A DNA stretch of 64,000 nt from the NCBI GenBank assembly GCA_949752735.1, contig OX457039.1:28574920-28638919 (forward strand), given 5' to 3'. The position numbers and the translations under genes are program-made. Shown here piece by piece: positions 1 to 11,551 of this stretch. Source of the stretch: Lumbricus terrestris. Lineage: Eukaryota; Annelida; Clitellata; Crassiclitellata; Lumbricidae. Under the pieces are notes generated by a model that was not told the DNA's origin, did no database searches, and saw only the letters and a list, made by a program, of their open reading frames with translations. How positions within the stretch are numbered: position 1 is the stretch's first letter; every line of letters begins with the position of its first letter.

Positions 1-272
1 TTTGCTCGCAAAAATATTAAAGACTGTTTCCATGTTTGAAGTATAGCCTACTTTGTGGCAAAATCCAAAAGAAAATTGCTCGTAAATAAAATTTTGGCAG
101 ATGAAGTTGAAAGATTCATATCTTTCTATCGGATCAAATTTGTAAAATTTTATGTAGGAATCATATTCTTGGTTCAATTCTCAAAATATCTGGAAAATTT
201 TAGTGTGATTAGTTTTAAGGCATTTGAGATGTATGAAAAATAGTTTGACTTACTTTCCATTGAACTACGGTG
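1..272. mobile_element. Right end of a mariner-like element, cut by window start
   Basis: The last bases before position 273 read ACTACGGTG followed by TA. The preceding sequence resembles the long terminal repeat of the element at 32682-33899 (shared blocks around 80-120, 160-200 and 235-272). The same family is inferred; its left end lies outside the window. Confidence 0.6.
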
Positions 273-333
273 TATATGACTGTTTCTTATTCGTTGCAGT
301 TGATGAAGTTGATCAATTATTGCATGTTTTAGG

Positions 334-654
334 TCACATCACACGGACGACGGCTTCGGATGTTGCATAATCAAAGAGAATGGTGACGTAGAAGACCGTC
401 GTCTGTGCCACAGGACAGAAGGAGGAAAAGATGGAAGCAGAGGAGGAGGAGGAGGAGGATTGAGAGTAGGAGGAGGAGGCGGAGGAGGAGGAGGAGGAGG
501 TGTGGCGTGTAGTCTTCGTTTGGCATCGTGTGACTCCTTCGCTCAGAAAGTTGCTTCCGATCTCGACAGAAGTATCGCCAAGCATCTCGAGAAACGTAAA
601 TACGAATACAATCTCTTGTTTAAATCAATCCATTCCGTCAGGCCGCAAATATAA
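334..654 (+). CDS. Probable coding exon with poly-glycine tract, unrecognised gene
   Basis: A reading frame is open from 313 to the TAA at 652-654. A plausible acceptor (GCATGTTTTAG) ends at 333. The frame encodes a Cys-containing segment (GFGCCIIKENGDVEDRR), then about 20 glycines from GGA repeats interrupted by LRV, then a hydrophilic helix-like tail (DLDRSIAKHLEKRKYEYN). No domain is recognised. It could be the terminal exon, or an internal exon using the possible donor AAAC/GTAAAT near 597 to reach another exon such as 1240-1335. The glycine run is a GGA microsatellite, so the open frame may be partly fortuitous. Confidence 0.4.
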   Translation, partial: SHHTDDGFGCCIIKENGDVEDRRLCHRTEGGKDGSRGGGGGGLRVGGGGGGGGGGGVACSLRLASCDSFAQKVASDLDRSIAKHLEKRKYEYNLLFKSIHSVRPQI

Positions 655-1239
655 ATTAAAAGTTAAGTTGCGCTGATATTAAGGCAGCATTGTAAACAGA
701 TTGCAGTTCTGTGACCTGTAATGTGGCTGTCAGGTGATGGTTTTCACGCTCATGAATCGGTACAAATCTGTTGTAAAATCTGTGAGAAGTGGTAAGAATT
801 TCACTTTAACTTCTGTTATAACGAGAAAGCAAACGTAGCAGAATAAGCTTGTGTTCACTCATTTAGGCTGACACCGAATCAACCTATACTGCGATCTGGA
901 CATCTGAAACTGCGCTTTCTTCATCAACATCATCATCATCATCAGCAGGAATATATGGCAGCAATCGATGCTCGATCTCAATTGCTAACCACTATTAGTT
1001 TACTTTCTAATTTTAGTGGGACCATATCGAATGCAAGATCTTCGTTCCAACTGTTCTATTCAGAGGCAATTGAATACGTTCTAGTATATACTACCGTTGA
1101 CTTATATGAACTTATCCACTGCAACAAGCCGGCTATGAAGTTTACGATCGAGAAGGGGCAGGCATAAATTATAATTAGATCTGAATTTCAGTCTAGACTT
1201 TAAATGTCTCACTAATCTCTGTCTGTTTCTGCTTTTCAG

Positions 1240-1335
1240 CTGACCAATTGGCGTCCATCAACGGAGCAACCGGAAGTTGTGGCCATTGACACCTGCAGAC
1301 TGAATCCTGTCAGAACCAATCAACGACAGTTCTGA
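1240..1335 (+). CDS. Possible short terminal exon
   Basis: A strong acceptor (TCTGTTTCTGCTTTTCAG) ends at 1239. An open frame of 31 codons follows to the TGA at 1333-1335 (begins LTNWRPSTEQPEVV). It may belong to the same plus-strand gene as 334-654. A possible AATAAA lies 142 bp downstream. The peptide is not recognised and the joining is not established. Confidence 0.3.
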   Translation: MTNWRPSTEQPEVVAIDTCRLNPVRTNQRQF

Positions 1336-1476
1336 CTTTTAAATCATAGACTTAGGCTACTTGTGATTTTTAGCCAGATGTAGCTCGGTTTTAGGCTGAT
1401 TAACATAATTTATTCATAGCAGAATGTTCTTCACTGAAATAACGTGCAAATTGTATATATGGAATACACGCTATGC

Positions 1477-1482
1477 AATAAA
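1477..1482 (+). terminator. Possible poly(A) signal AATAAA
   Basis: An AATAAA hexamer lies 142 bp after the candidate terminal exon at 1240-1335. The position is consistent with a plus-strand transcript ending here, but the hexamer is common by chance in AT-rich DNA. Confidence 0.25.
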
Positions 1483-1614
1483 ACTACGACAATTAGCATA
1501 AACTGATATGCATATGCACAAGTAATTATGGCATGTATTGTATAGTCGCTCTCGTGTGGTCTTTGTGTCGGTTCTTCAACTCCCACGAATTATGTGAAGT
1601 CTGCGGTCACTTCA

Positions 1615-1768
1615 TCCTTCATGAGCTTTTATCATGAGCTCTTTCATGGGCTTTTATCATGAGCTTCTTCGTGAGCTTTTATCATGAGCTTCTTCATGAG
1701 CTTTTATCATGAGCTCCTTCATGAGCTTCTTCATGAGCTTTTATCATGAGCTCTTTTATGAGCGTTTG
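1615..1768. repeat. Minisatellite of CATGAGCTTTTATCATGAGC type
   Basis: Tandem, imperfect units alternate CATGAGCTTTTAT with CATGAGCTTCTT or CATGAGCTCTTT, roughly 24 bp per double unit. No coding frame is supported. Confidence 0.8.
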
Positions 1769-2630
1769 TCACTATAGTGCCGACTGCTACAATACTCCAA
1801 CCTACAGTACTTTAACAAGCAGAACTGACAAGCTATTTATTTTTATTTTGTCCTATGGAGACCTGTGTAGCATGTCTACACCACAATATTAGCCTGTCCA
1901 ATTATATAAGTGCATTAGCCATTGATATTTCAGTGTGAGCGTACATCATTTGTGTAAAAAGACCTCGATCATGTAGGCTATTGTTCCATTCCCATGCAGT
2001 AACCTAAGCAGCGTAATCGTGGTCGCTGATTTAACTGTGGGCCCAATTATTTCAGCTGCATGGTAACTCTAGTCACAAGATTACATAGGCCTACATTTCA
2101 GAAGGTTATTGTCCCCGTTAGTTCAAACTATGACCAGCTGCACTCAGATTTTTAAAGAGGGCCAAACTCAACCAGGGTATCAACACGAGCAAACACGTGA
2201 TAAGGTGTTATAATATAATAGAGCTTCTTATGACCTGACATTGTTCATACAAGCGTCCCGTACAAAGAGACAAAGCGACTATAGGCATTTTTTGTTTAGT
2301 TCACGCAAAATGGAAGCCATCTTTATCAGGTCGGTGGTGCAAATTTAAAACTTTGTAAATTGAAATTGCAGATGTTTAATTGCTCAACCATATGTACATG
2401 AGACATGTGGTGTTCGTTCATACACTGCGGTACGAATTGACCTACATTGGATGGTCTGCTTTTGGATTTTGCGACTATGTATGTATATGTGTACATATGT
2501 AGGGCACTGTAGGTCCTATGAATTTATATGAAGCCTTGCATGCTTGCATGCGATTATGTAATGTATGCTTTTAAATATGTCCATATATGTATGTATGCAT
2601 GCATGCATGTTTGTTTGTATGTGCACTTGC
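1769..2630. other. Non-coding stretch, AT-rich
   Basis: I see no gene here. From about 2460 it grades into TATG/ATGC simple repeats (for example GTATGCATGCATGCATG at 2590-2610). Confidence 0.5.
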
Positions 2631-2831
2631 TATAGCGCCCCTTCAAGCATGCTACTCAGAGGCGCTACCGACTGCAGAGCGGACACTGCATCGGAGTTTC
2701 ACGCCGAAGCGCTGAGCAATTGCGAGTGAAGGACTTGACCAAGGTCCGTTTACGCGGCGACTTGAGGTGGATTCGAACCTCGAACTTTCCGGCTTCAAGG
2801 CAACGACACCACCACTACACCACCGCGCCCC
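2631..2831 (-). mobile_element. tRNA-derived SINE, apparently full length
   Basis: Read on the minus strand, it starts GGGGCGCGGTGGTGTAGTGG, with a Pol III A-box-like TGGTGTAGTGGT and a B box GGTTCGAATCC. An unrelated body follows. It ends in the window-wide tail GGTAGCGCCTCTGAGTAG...GGGGCGCTATA, which can fold as a hairpin (AGCGCCTC/GGGGCGCT). A 5'-truncated copy of the same family lies at 48656-48806. Confidence 0.85.
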
Positions 2832-2990
2832 ACATGTGTGCATGTGTGCATATAATATGTATGCATGTATACTTGTATACATGTATGCATGTGTGCACTG
2901 CATGTATGTATGTATGTGTGTATGTATGTGTGTGTGTATGTTTGTATGTATGTAAGTATGTATTTATGTGAATGAATGAATAAATAAATA
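2832..2990. repeat. (TATG)n/(TGTG)n microsatellite
   Basis: Imperfect ATGT/GTGT repeats directly abut the 5' end of the minus-strand SINE. This is a simple repeat, not coding. Confidence 0.85.
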
Positions 2991-2999
2991 CACGTATTT

Positions 3000-3636
3000 A
3001 TGTATGAAATTCACTTGGTCTGTATAATTATAATTTATCTGTTAATAAAGCCAGTAATTATACGGGTGAGCGCGTACTCTGCTGTGTCAACCTACTCTCA
3101 ATGTACATGTAGGCCTATGTTCAGGAAAGAGGCAATTCGAACTCTTCTTTTAAACCGTTCTTTGTCGTCGTAGTATAGGCGAGACAGACAGACAGACACA
3201 GATAGAGAAAGATGGGGAAGAACCCCTCTGAAAACAAGTAGCAGAACGAAGAAGAATGACGAAGAACCAGTGTTCATTGAGTTCTTTAACTCTGATCGGT
3301 TGCCATGGATCATATTATGAAATGTTAGCCACTTCATTTTCTAAGCCTCACTATTTTGACATGCATCCCCCATTCCCCCTCACATGACGTGGCGTCGCAT
3401 CTTCTCACTGCAGGCAAAGTATCTTCAGAATACAGTGACCGTCTATTAGATAGTAATGACTCAATGAGTGAAATGTGCTTCACTTTATGTTTATATAGGA
3501 AAGTCAGTATGTGTATTTTAAATGCATTAGTGCATCCTGTACATGACACATTTGAATGAAGTCTGTTGCTATATAGCAACTGCTTCAAGCAACCGAGAAC
3601 CAACCTGAACCAACCATGTCGTGGACCACTTAAAGG
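3000..3636. other. No feature recognised
   Basis: No exon with flanking splice sites, tRNA or transposon end could be supported. The open frames on both strands here lack codon or domain support. Confidence 0.4.
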
Positions 3637-3637
3637 A

Positions 3638-3706
3638 TGGGGAACGGTCATTAGCCCCTCCCGGACAAAAGCCCTCCGGACAAAAGCACCCCCCGGACTA
3701 AAGGAC
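3638..3706 (+). mobile_element. Solo terminus of the GGACATTAGCCCCCC element family
   Basis: It begins GATGGGGAACGGTCATTAGC and continues with GGACAAAAGCCC-type units, matching the GGGGAAC end of the four elements at 9607-13110. No partner end or target duplication was found nearby, so it is a truncated copy. Confidence 0.7.
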
Positions 3707-4436
3707 ACGCTTATAACGCGTGTGCGATCCGTATATACGGAGACCGATTCAAAATGGGAACAGGAGTGAATCTCCACATATTATTTTTTTTTAACTAGTC
3801 CAGAATTGTCAAGCCTCGTCTTCATGGTTTGAAGAGAACGTTCCTTTAAAAGCGACCAAGTTATATAGCGCTGAGTGTTGACAACAGACGCTGGAAAAGA
3901 AAAGTTGCTTCGCGTCTGTCATCAGTTATTAATGGACGAAATGCGTTTGCCGATTTCGTTGATGAATTCCAAGGCTGGTGTATTAAGCGGACCTAGGGTC
4001 TCCATGGCCACTGGTTGGAAGATGCAAGAAGAGGGAGACCTACATAATAGCCTATATTTCTGGGTTTGCGGTTGGCCGCCTGTAGGCCTACTCATGCCGG
4101 TCTGACCAGGCTTGCGAGTTGAGTTACGTACGAGGTGGCACAAGTAAGTTATTGTTATTATTAATATTATTATTATTATAACTATTACTATTACTATTAT
4201 GAAGGATGTCACCGGAAAAGTTGACTACAACACGAGCAGGGTGAATTGGTCAAGGCCAACATACAGGCCATAGACATAAGCGGGTAGGTTTACATTTAGG
4301 AAACGTGTAAAGGCCGATGCTGCCGTCGCAGTGGTGACCCTGGGAATCAAAGTTTAAACGACGATCCAATAGACGCCAGGGATGATCGTGCGCTGGTTGC
4401 TGCTATGGCCACGTGCGCTTCACGTGAATACCAGTC

Positions 4437-4725
<289 letters not shown>

Positions 4726-4795
4726 CTCTTTCGCTTTCTCGCTCTCTTTTTGTCTCTATCCCTGTACAAATTTGCATGCATAGGCCTGTATTATA

Positions 4796-5425
4796 CACGG
4801 TGAACGGAAAAAACCGAACCTCTACAATATATATAGAAATTAACACCAAACATGTAAAAATATTATTGAGAATAAAACTATTTTATTCCCAACTATAGAC
4901 TTTTTTAACTAGTTTTTATTATTATACGCTAATCCAGTTGAAATTTGAAGTCATTTAAAATGTTTCAAGGAGCGTACAGCGACTGAACTAACGGAGGTCA
5001 ACTAGCAGGCACGGCTTGAGCGATCAAGGCAGTTGTTGATGCGCTATCCTGCAAACTTGATACATTTCAAATAGCCTAAACCTTAATCCCATGGACGATA
5101 AAATCCTGGTTTGTGATGATGCAGGAAAAGTTTACAAGAAAAGGAACGCTATGTGGAAGAACTGCGTCAGCGTATAGTACAGGCATGGGACGAATTTGAT
5201 AAAAACTGTAATCGATTCAGCAATTAGTCAATGGCGAGCGCGTCTTTGTGCATGTGTTCAGGTCGAAGGAAGAAAATTTTAACACACATTATATAGCTAA
5301 CAAATGATAGTTATCTGTTTATTGTCCTTTAAACTAGAAGTTCCGCCATATTTTATTAAAATATACAAACCATTACACAGATAGTCGTAGCAATAGGAGA
5401 GGTTCGGTTTTTCCCCTTCACCGTG
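4796..5425. mobile_element. Deleted Tc1/mariner element
   Basis: Terminal inverted repeats CACGGTGAACGGAAAAAACC and (right, reversed) CACGGTGAAGGGGAAAAACC are flanked by TA on both sides. This matches the TA duplication of Tc1/mariner transposons. The 630-bp interior keeps degraded transposase coding on the plus strand, including a C-terminal part read across a frame break (ELRQRIVQAWDEFD, then SAISQWRARLCACVQVEG near 5150-5275). The catalytic core is missing, so the copy is non-autonomous. Confidence 0.85.
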
Positions 5426-5533
5426 TATATTATATACGTGCTTTATAGAGATGCACTATATATTTATGCTTTTAATACTAGTCTAATTAATTAAGCTAAG
5501 CTTATAGGTTAAATTTTGGCCGTGCCGCATGGA
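5426..5533. other. No feature recognised
   Basis: A short AT-rich spacer between the mariner element and the retroposon tail. Confidence 0.4.
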
Positions 5534-5600
5534 GTCGGGAGCGCCTCTGAGTAGTTTCCGCGAGGAGGCGCTATATAAATACTCGAATGAATGAATGAAG
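5534..5600 (+). mobile_element. Retroposon 3' tail (LINE/SINE)
   Basis: GGGAGCGCCTCTGAGTAG... and GGAGGCGCTATATAAAT, followed by a GAAT-type simple repeat, make a copy of the 3' hairpin tail shared by LINEs and SINEs throughout the window. The upstream body is not recognisable. Confidence 0.75.
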
Positions 5601-5847
5601 GAAAGAATGAATGAATGGTTTGGATATTGCAGAGAGAATCCCAGCCGACAGAATTGCACACACTGCACTGCATGCAAGATTTGAAAGAAATCATAATAAA
5701 GACAGACAAAGACGACAGATGGACAATAATTATATTATAATTTAATTTATAAACGAGTATATGTGTAGGCCTACACAACATCACCTGGACTGACAGACAC
5801 TTATAAGGGAGCAATGGACTTAACAAATGGGTTGGCAATGACTGTCT

Positions 5848-5850
5848 CTG

Positions 5851-5935
<85 letters not shown>
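5848..5935. repeat. (TC)n microsatellite
   Basis: Almost pure TC dinucleotide repeat. Confidence 0.95.
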
Positions 5936-5937
<2 letters not shown>

Positions 5938-6966
5938 TTTATCTGTCGTTCTCTTTGTTGCTCTCTCTGTCTCTGCCTGTCTAGATCTTGTATGCTGTCT
6001 CTTGGCTGTGCCCTGCTGCAAATCGACTCGACGGTTGGGGTGATGTACTCAGAGATCAGAGGTTATATTTACGCTATTAAATGCGTGAAAACAATGCGCC
6101 AACAACATGACAACGTTTAGCATCATAAATATAATCAGCTGTTAAATGAATTCAAGGTTGTTTCTATCAGAAAGAGTCCTTGGCCGATTTAGACGAAAGC
6201 AGTAGACTTTTATTTTGCACGCATCAAACTCTAAACATCTAAACACTTTGCCTAAGGATTATCATGGTAGACAATGTCAGTATAAGAAGTATACAGAAAA
6301 TGAGAAAAACAACTGGGGGAGAGATGAGACGTTGATTTATGTGGTCTTTGGGTTACAATGAGGACTATGGGGTAGACCTACTAAGAGAGACTATAGGGGT
6401 ATGGAACCGCACAACCTCCCAGACAATTCTGCTTCGTCGATTGCAGATCACAAACAGGTTTATCCGTATTCTCTGGCTGGTAATGAGCGTTCATCTGTTT
6501 GTAAACTTACTTGACCTTCGTGGCTCAAGGATCCGCTCCTAATTGTAGGCCAATGCTGCAGTGGCGACGGCAACTAGACCTACATGTATAATTATGATTT
6601 TAGCACGTCGCGCGCGTCCAGGCCATAAGGTTATTCAGCAGAACGAAAAATTAAATGTAAACAAGATATTAAAGATTCCAGAGAATTTTGACAGGTCATA
6701 AGGCAGGTCAAGAGTAAAATAGGCAGCATGTCAAATGAATTGCCGTCAACCATGGTGACGCCGTCACTGCTGAACTATTTAGTCCCTGTATAATTTATGA
6801 TAATAATATTTTTTCTTTATTGAACAATCCAGTTGACAGACCGCAACCGGTTACAGGTACATTTTATGCAATTGAAACACACATTCACAGGAACGCAAAT
6901 TACAGAAGGCTCTGAAGACATAACAGACAGCCTGTAATACACGTCGCTACAATAGCAGCCTACAAA
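5936..6966. other. No gene recognised
   Basis: Unique-looking non-coding sequence. No exon bounded by good splice sites was found on either strand. Confidence 0.4.
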
Positions 6967-7048
6967 GCACGTCCGCCCTAACGGGGTCTCGAACTCGTTA
7001 CCTCTCGCTCTCCATGCCAGCGTGTTATCCAATGCGCTACCGGGCTTC
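6967..7048 (-). mobile_element. tRNA-Arg-like SINE head
   Basis: On the minus strand it begins GCCCGGTAGCGCATTGGATA (tRNA-Arg-like with an A box) and has a B box GAGTTCGAGACC. The acceptor arm does not pair beyond the first four positions and the anticodon stem is poor. It is therefore scored as a SINE or tRNA pseudogene, not a tRNA gene. Confidence 0.6.
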
Positions 7049-7313
7049 TTGATGTTCTGAGTTCAGTTACATGAACGTGAAATGCAGGAGATATACATGT
7101 AGCTACCCACTGATCGGATATGCTGCATGGACTGTGAATCGAGAGGTCAGGGTTCAAGTTTCAAATGACCGCACACTATTGGTGAGACGATGAGACGGCG
7201 AGGGAGAAAGGATTGCGCCATGCACCCGCTCTCATATGCCGAGGCTGAGAAAATGAAATCGCTTAATCTTCATACATAATTATGACTCTGCATTTCTTGA
7301 CTACTCAAAGAAT

Positions 7314-7557
7314 TGCACTTCTTCTTCTTCCTCTTCTTCCTTCTTCTTCTTCTTCTTCTTCTTCTTCTTCCTCCTCCTCCTCCTCCCCTTCTTCTTCTTC
7401 CTCTTCTTCCTTCTTCTTCTTCTTCTTCTTCTTCTTCTTCTTCTTCTTCTTCTTCTTCTTCTTCTTCTTCTTCTTCCTCCTCCTCCTCCTCCTCCTCCTC
7501 CTCTTCTTCTTCCTCTTTCTCTCCCTCTTCTTTATCTTCCTCCTCTTCTTGTTGTTG

Positions 7558-7606
<49 letters not shown>
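7314..7606. repeat. Compound (CTT)n/(CTC)n/(GTT)n microsatellite
   Basis: About 290 bp of pyrimidine triplets, mainly CTT and CTC, end in a run of about 15 GTT. The long homopolymeric open frames on both strands come from the repeat and are not genes. Confidence 0.95.
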
Positions 7607-8439
7607 CCGCCCTTTTACGAACAGCAGATACAAGAGCAACCAATCAACGAGGAGTAGGCCTGTGCCTCTTATCAAAGTGATACTCGCTATCATCTCTGCT
7701 GCGGGTTGATGAATTATTACACGTGACCATCATCATCATCATCATCATCATCAACATCCTTAGGCTCAATGCCCGTAGGAGTCCGACGCCACTCTCTGTC
7801 TGAGTCTGTCTCGTGTCATGTTGCCCAGCTTCAATCGGTCCGGTCAGCAGGTCTGCTCCATACCATTAACATCTTGGAGCAGCTAGACCACCTTGTCTGA
7901 CTGAAGAGAATATTGGGAGAGAGGCATGAAGGACAACCTGGGTCAATGCCCGTATGTGTCCCACGCTCTCTCCTCCGACTCTCTCCACCGGTCTGTCCTG
8001 ACCGACCTGTGCATATCTGCTTCACATCATGACACCTTGAAGCATCTGGGTCGCTCTGTCACTTGTGTCGTGATTTTTTTGTGGATTTCAATCGTCTTGG
8101 TATTTTACTGCCAGCGTATCGCCACCCATCTGGCAAACCTTCCTCCTTTTGTCCGGGCTTAGGACTGGCACAGGGACGTTGTTGGTTCCCTGTGACGGAG
8201 GATGGATGCATGCAGTTTAACGTCGTGCCCAGGACAAACACGTGACCATACAACGCGGTAATAATTGCACTTGAAGAAAACATAAGCCTAGTACTATCGT
8301 TACCTGTATGCACTCTCGTCCAACCAGACCCTGCAGTGGCGGCGATAAAATAAGTTGCGGTAGGTCAGTTGACATGCTGCCTATAATTGCTCGTGACCTG
8401 CCTTATGACCTGCCAAAAATTCTTTGATTGTTGTTGATG
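7607..8439. other. No gene recognised; short (CAT)n
   Basis: It holds a small CATCATCAT tract at about 7728-7752. The motif AATGCCCGTA recurs near 7768 and 7945 with similar following sequence, possibly an old short duplication. No exon is supported. Confidence 0.4.
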
Positions 8440-8449
8440 TTGTTGTTCT

Positions 8450-8610
8450 TCCTTTAACTCGAACCAGACCACCTTTGGACTACTTTTACGGACAACCCTT
8501 TTGACGCAGCGCAGCGCTCGTGAATAAACTGGTGCCCGGGCTTGGCTTTCGAGTAGCGCTTTAGAAGTTTAAGATTACGACTACGATTACGAGTACGACC
8601 TTCTTCCCTC
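8450..8610 (+). mobile_element. LINE 3' end (ACGATTACGATTACG-tailed family)
   Basis: It contains CAGCGCTCGTGAATAAACTG, GGCTTTCGAGTAGCGCTTTAG and a tail of GATTACG-type units. The same block occurs at 14433-14530, 34500-34620 and reversed at 40010-40085. Only 3' sequence is present, as in 5'-truncated retrotransposition. Confidence 0.7.
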
Positions 8611-9606
8611 CTTCTCCTCCTCCTCCCCCTTCTCTTCCCCTCCTCCCCTCCTCCTCCTCCTCCTCCGCGTCCTCCAGTAATTCCTTAGCGACTGACTTAG
8701 GGGACTAAATTTGGGAAAGTGTTATTGTGAGACTCTAATATATAGTACATCAGTCATGATCAGTGTTCTAGTATATGTAAATATGTGCACATATAGAAGA
8801 AGAATAAAGCGAAGAATATGAACCATTCAAAGAGTGATAAGAAGAATGAGAAGAGCACAGTAGAAGCTACTTGGCCTAATAATTATTATCAGAATAATCG
8901 TGGAACATTGGCTTAGTTTAAACATTTGAAGAAGAAGAAAACAATATTATCTGGTTGACACACTGACCCTTGGGCTACACATCTTTGGGCCTTTGAAAGA
9001 AACTTATGAACATGTTTATAAAACGGCAAAAAATTTCCTCCTGTGTGCGTTTGAGCCTAAATTTCGTTCTATGAAAGCACTATTAATTGCATAATCGCAA
9101 TAGCTTATAGGTGTGATGTAATGTAATGTGATGAAATGTAATGTGATGTAATGTAATGTAGATCTTCGAGAATTTCTCAGCGTCCTCAAGGGCCACGTCA
9201 AAAAGACCAGATTATTCACCGGCACTATGGCTATAAGTCCTCAATAGTCAGAGCTGCCATATTCACTACGGTGCCAGGTCAAAATCCGGGGGGGGGTCAA
9301 TCCGATGAGGCAGCGTGGCGTTACGGTGGTAATCGGTGATGATGGTGTGCGTGTGGTGGAAAATCTGATTATAGTCGGTATAAGACAACTTTTTCGGTTT
9401 CAGTGGTGGATGAAAAGTATAAGAGGAGTGTGCGAGCGCAGAAGACATTAAATCAAGTGTCATCCTACTGAGCGTAAGACTTTGACCCATACAACAAACT
9501 CTTGTTTACCTTATTTCAAACTTCGGTATAATCTAAAGTTCTAAACACTGGATTTCCCCTGAACATCATAATAGTTGCACACTGTAAATACGCGATTCAT
9601 GTATAT
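8611..9606. other. Non-coding, with (CTCC)n and (GTAAT)n tracts
   Basis: CTCC/CTC repeats occupy about 8603-8668 and AATGTGATGT-type repeats about 9112-9160. No gene is seen. Confidence 0.45.
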
Positions 9607-10274
9607 GGTTGTAGGACATTAGCCCCCCTGGACATTATCCCCCCCGGACATTATCCCCCCCGGACATTAGCCCCCCCGGACATATTCCCCCCCGATTTTG
9701 CGTAGGACATTAGCCCCCCCGGACAAAGTCCCCCCTATGTGCAAATCGTAGAATAATGCCGTAACCGATAAGACTTGTTAAATAGAAGCTGGATGAAGGT
9801 ATTTTTATATCTTAAATAGAAGCTTTATTGATGAAAAAACGCAAGTTAAATAGAAGCTGGATGAAGGTATGTTTAGATCTGAAATAGAAGATGGATTGAT
9901 GAAAAAATGCAAGTTATATAGAAGCTGGATGAAGGTATTTTTAGATCTGAAATAGAAGATGGATTGATGAAAAAATGCAAGTTATATAGAAGCTGGATGA
10001 AGGTATTTTTAGATCTGAAATAGAAGATGGATTGATGAAAAAATGCAAGTTAAATAGAAGCTGGATGAAGGTAGTTTTTGATCTTAAATAGAAGCGGGAT
10101 TAATTTAACATAGGCCCATTGTTACATTTTGTGCATCATTTTAGGTAATGATATCATAGACCGGGGGGGGGATAATGTCCTACCCCGGGGGGGATAATGT
10201 CCGGGGGGGCTAATGTCCGGGGGGGATAATGTCCGGGGGGGATAATGTCCAGGGGGGCTAATGTCCGTTTCCCC
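9607..10274 (+). mobile_element. Minisatellite-ended hAT-like element A (668 bp)
   Basis: The element is flanked by an exact 8-bp duplication ATGTATAT (9599-9606 and 10275-10282). The left end is GGTTGTAGGACATTAGCC and the right end is GGGGCTAATGTCCGTTTCCCC reversed. Both ends are arrays of a 15-bp unit of the form GGACATTAGCCCCCC, inverted relative to each other. The centre holds five 68-bp tandem repeats (9785-10095). An 8-bp target duplication is typical of hAT-superfamily transposons. No transposase is encoded. Confidence 0.85.
9785..10095. repeat. 68-bp tandem repeat, about 4.6 units
   Basis: Units starting GAAGCTGGATGAAGGTA begin at 9785, 9853, 9921, 9989 and 10057, an exact 68-bp period. 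The array lies inside element A and is not seen in elements B-D. Confidence 0.9.
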
Positions 10275-10335
10275 ATGTATATATGTATATATGCCACAGC
10301 CCACAGTCCTTTGGAAGTTTATAGTATGATATTAT

Positions 10336-11351
10336 GGGGGAACAGACATTAGCCCCCCGGACAAAAGCCCCCCCGGACATAAGCCCCCCCGGACATTAGC
10401 CCCCCGGACAAAAGCCCCCCCGAAGTAGGACATTAGCCCCCCCCAGTCTATTATATCATTACCTAAAAATGATGCACAAAATGTAACAATAGGCCTAAGT
10501 AAATTGAAGGTTTATTATGCATATTATAAAACATTTAAAGGCATTAATTGTAGAACGACGCGAACAACTCATTGTGTAAAGTCTCTCATAAATGTAAAAA
10601 AATTTAAGTCCAAAGTTTGTGAAATCTATATAAAAGTTTAATGCTTAAATGACTTTAACAAACCTTCGTTGTAGCCAAAACTGACACTAACAAGTAGGCG
10701 ATCTACTTTATACGATTCCCATTCGTTCATTTCTCTAACGTATTGAATCTAATTTTGCATTGAAACGACCTAATAAGTCTACGAAGCTGAGACGTAGCCT
10801 AACTGACGTTAACAAACCTTTCAGGGCTTTTTTTAACGTGCAGTTCTACACAAAATGTGCAGTTCTAAATGTATTCGTGCAGTTGTAGAAACACTTCCGT
10901 CACGTTCCGTGCAGTTGAAACTAGTAAAAAAAATAGGTAATTTTCCTCAGATTGGGAGTAATTTGCCATGGAGGATGAGAAAGGAGAGAAGAGGAAGTGC
11001 AGTTCTAAAAATTCCTTAAAAACAGCCCTGAAACCTTTATTGTAGGACACTAAACAAATAGACTGTATAGGCCCTATACGATTCCCATTCATTCATTTCA
11101 AATCTAAGTCTAAAAGCTGAGACCTACTGACACAAATGGGACCTGAATGACACTAAGAACTTATCGTTTGCATGTGAATGCCAGTGACAAGTACTCAGTT
11201 ACAACACTATTCTATGATTTGCCCAAAGGGGGGCTTTTGTCCGGGGGGGCTAATGTCCTAGGCAAAATGGGGGGGCTTTTGTCCGGGGGGCTAATGTCCG
11301 GGGGCTTATGTCCGGGGGGCTTTTGTCCGGGGGGGCTAATGTTCTACACCC
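10336..11351 (-). mobile_element. Minisatellite-ended hAT-like element B (1016 bp)
   Basis: It is flanked by an exact 8-bp duplication GATATTAT (10328-10335 and 11352-11359). It starts GGGGGAACAGACATTAGCC and ends GGGCTAATGTTCTACACCC, so it is inverted relative to A and C. Both ends carry GGACAWWAGCCCCCC-type arrays. The unique interior (about 10450-11220) is shared with D, for example ACCTAAAAATGATGCACAAA and CTTCGTTGTAGCCAAA. No transposase frame is present. Confidence 0.85.
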
Positions 11352-11384
11352 GATATTATGGGCTCAAGGTCTAATGGAGCTACC

Positions 11385-11462
11385 AAGTATATATATATAT
11401 CTGCATCTCCTAGCCTATGTACATATATAAATTATATATATATATAATTATATATATATAAT
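11385..11462. repeat. (AT)n microsatellite
   Basis: Alternating TA/AT with interspersed ATAATTAT between elements B and C. Confidence 0.9.
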
Positions 11463-11551
11463 GCACTGCTATGATTGGTATACAAAATCTAATGTCAAAG
11501 TGCAACTGTAGTTTCTTATTATTGTTATGATCATACGTATGGTAACGTAGC

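Noticed and set aside
7282..7680. Poly-S/F/L/C and poly-K/E/Q open frames
   Set aside because: Translation of CTT/CTC/GTT microsatellites; no flanking coding signal.
10160..10450. CRISPR-like array of regularly spaced repeats
   Set aside because: The 15-bp units are adjacent without unique spacers, and the setting is an animal genome.
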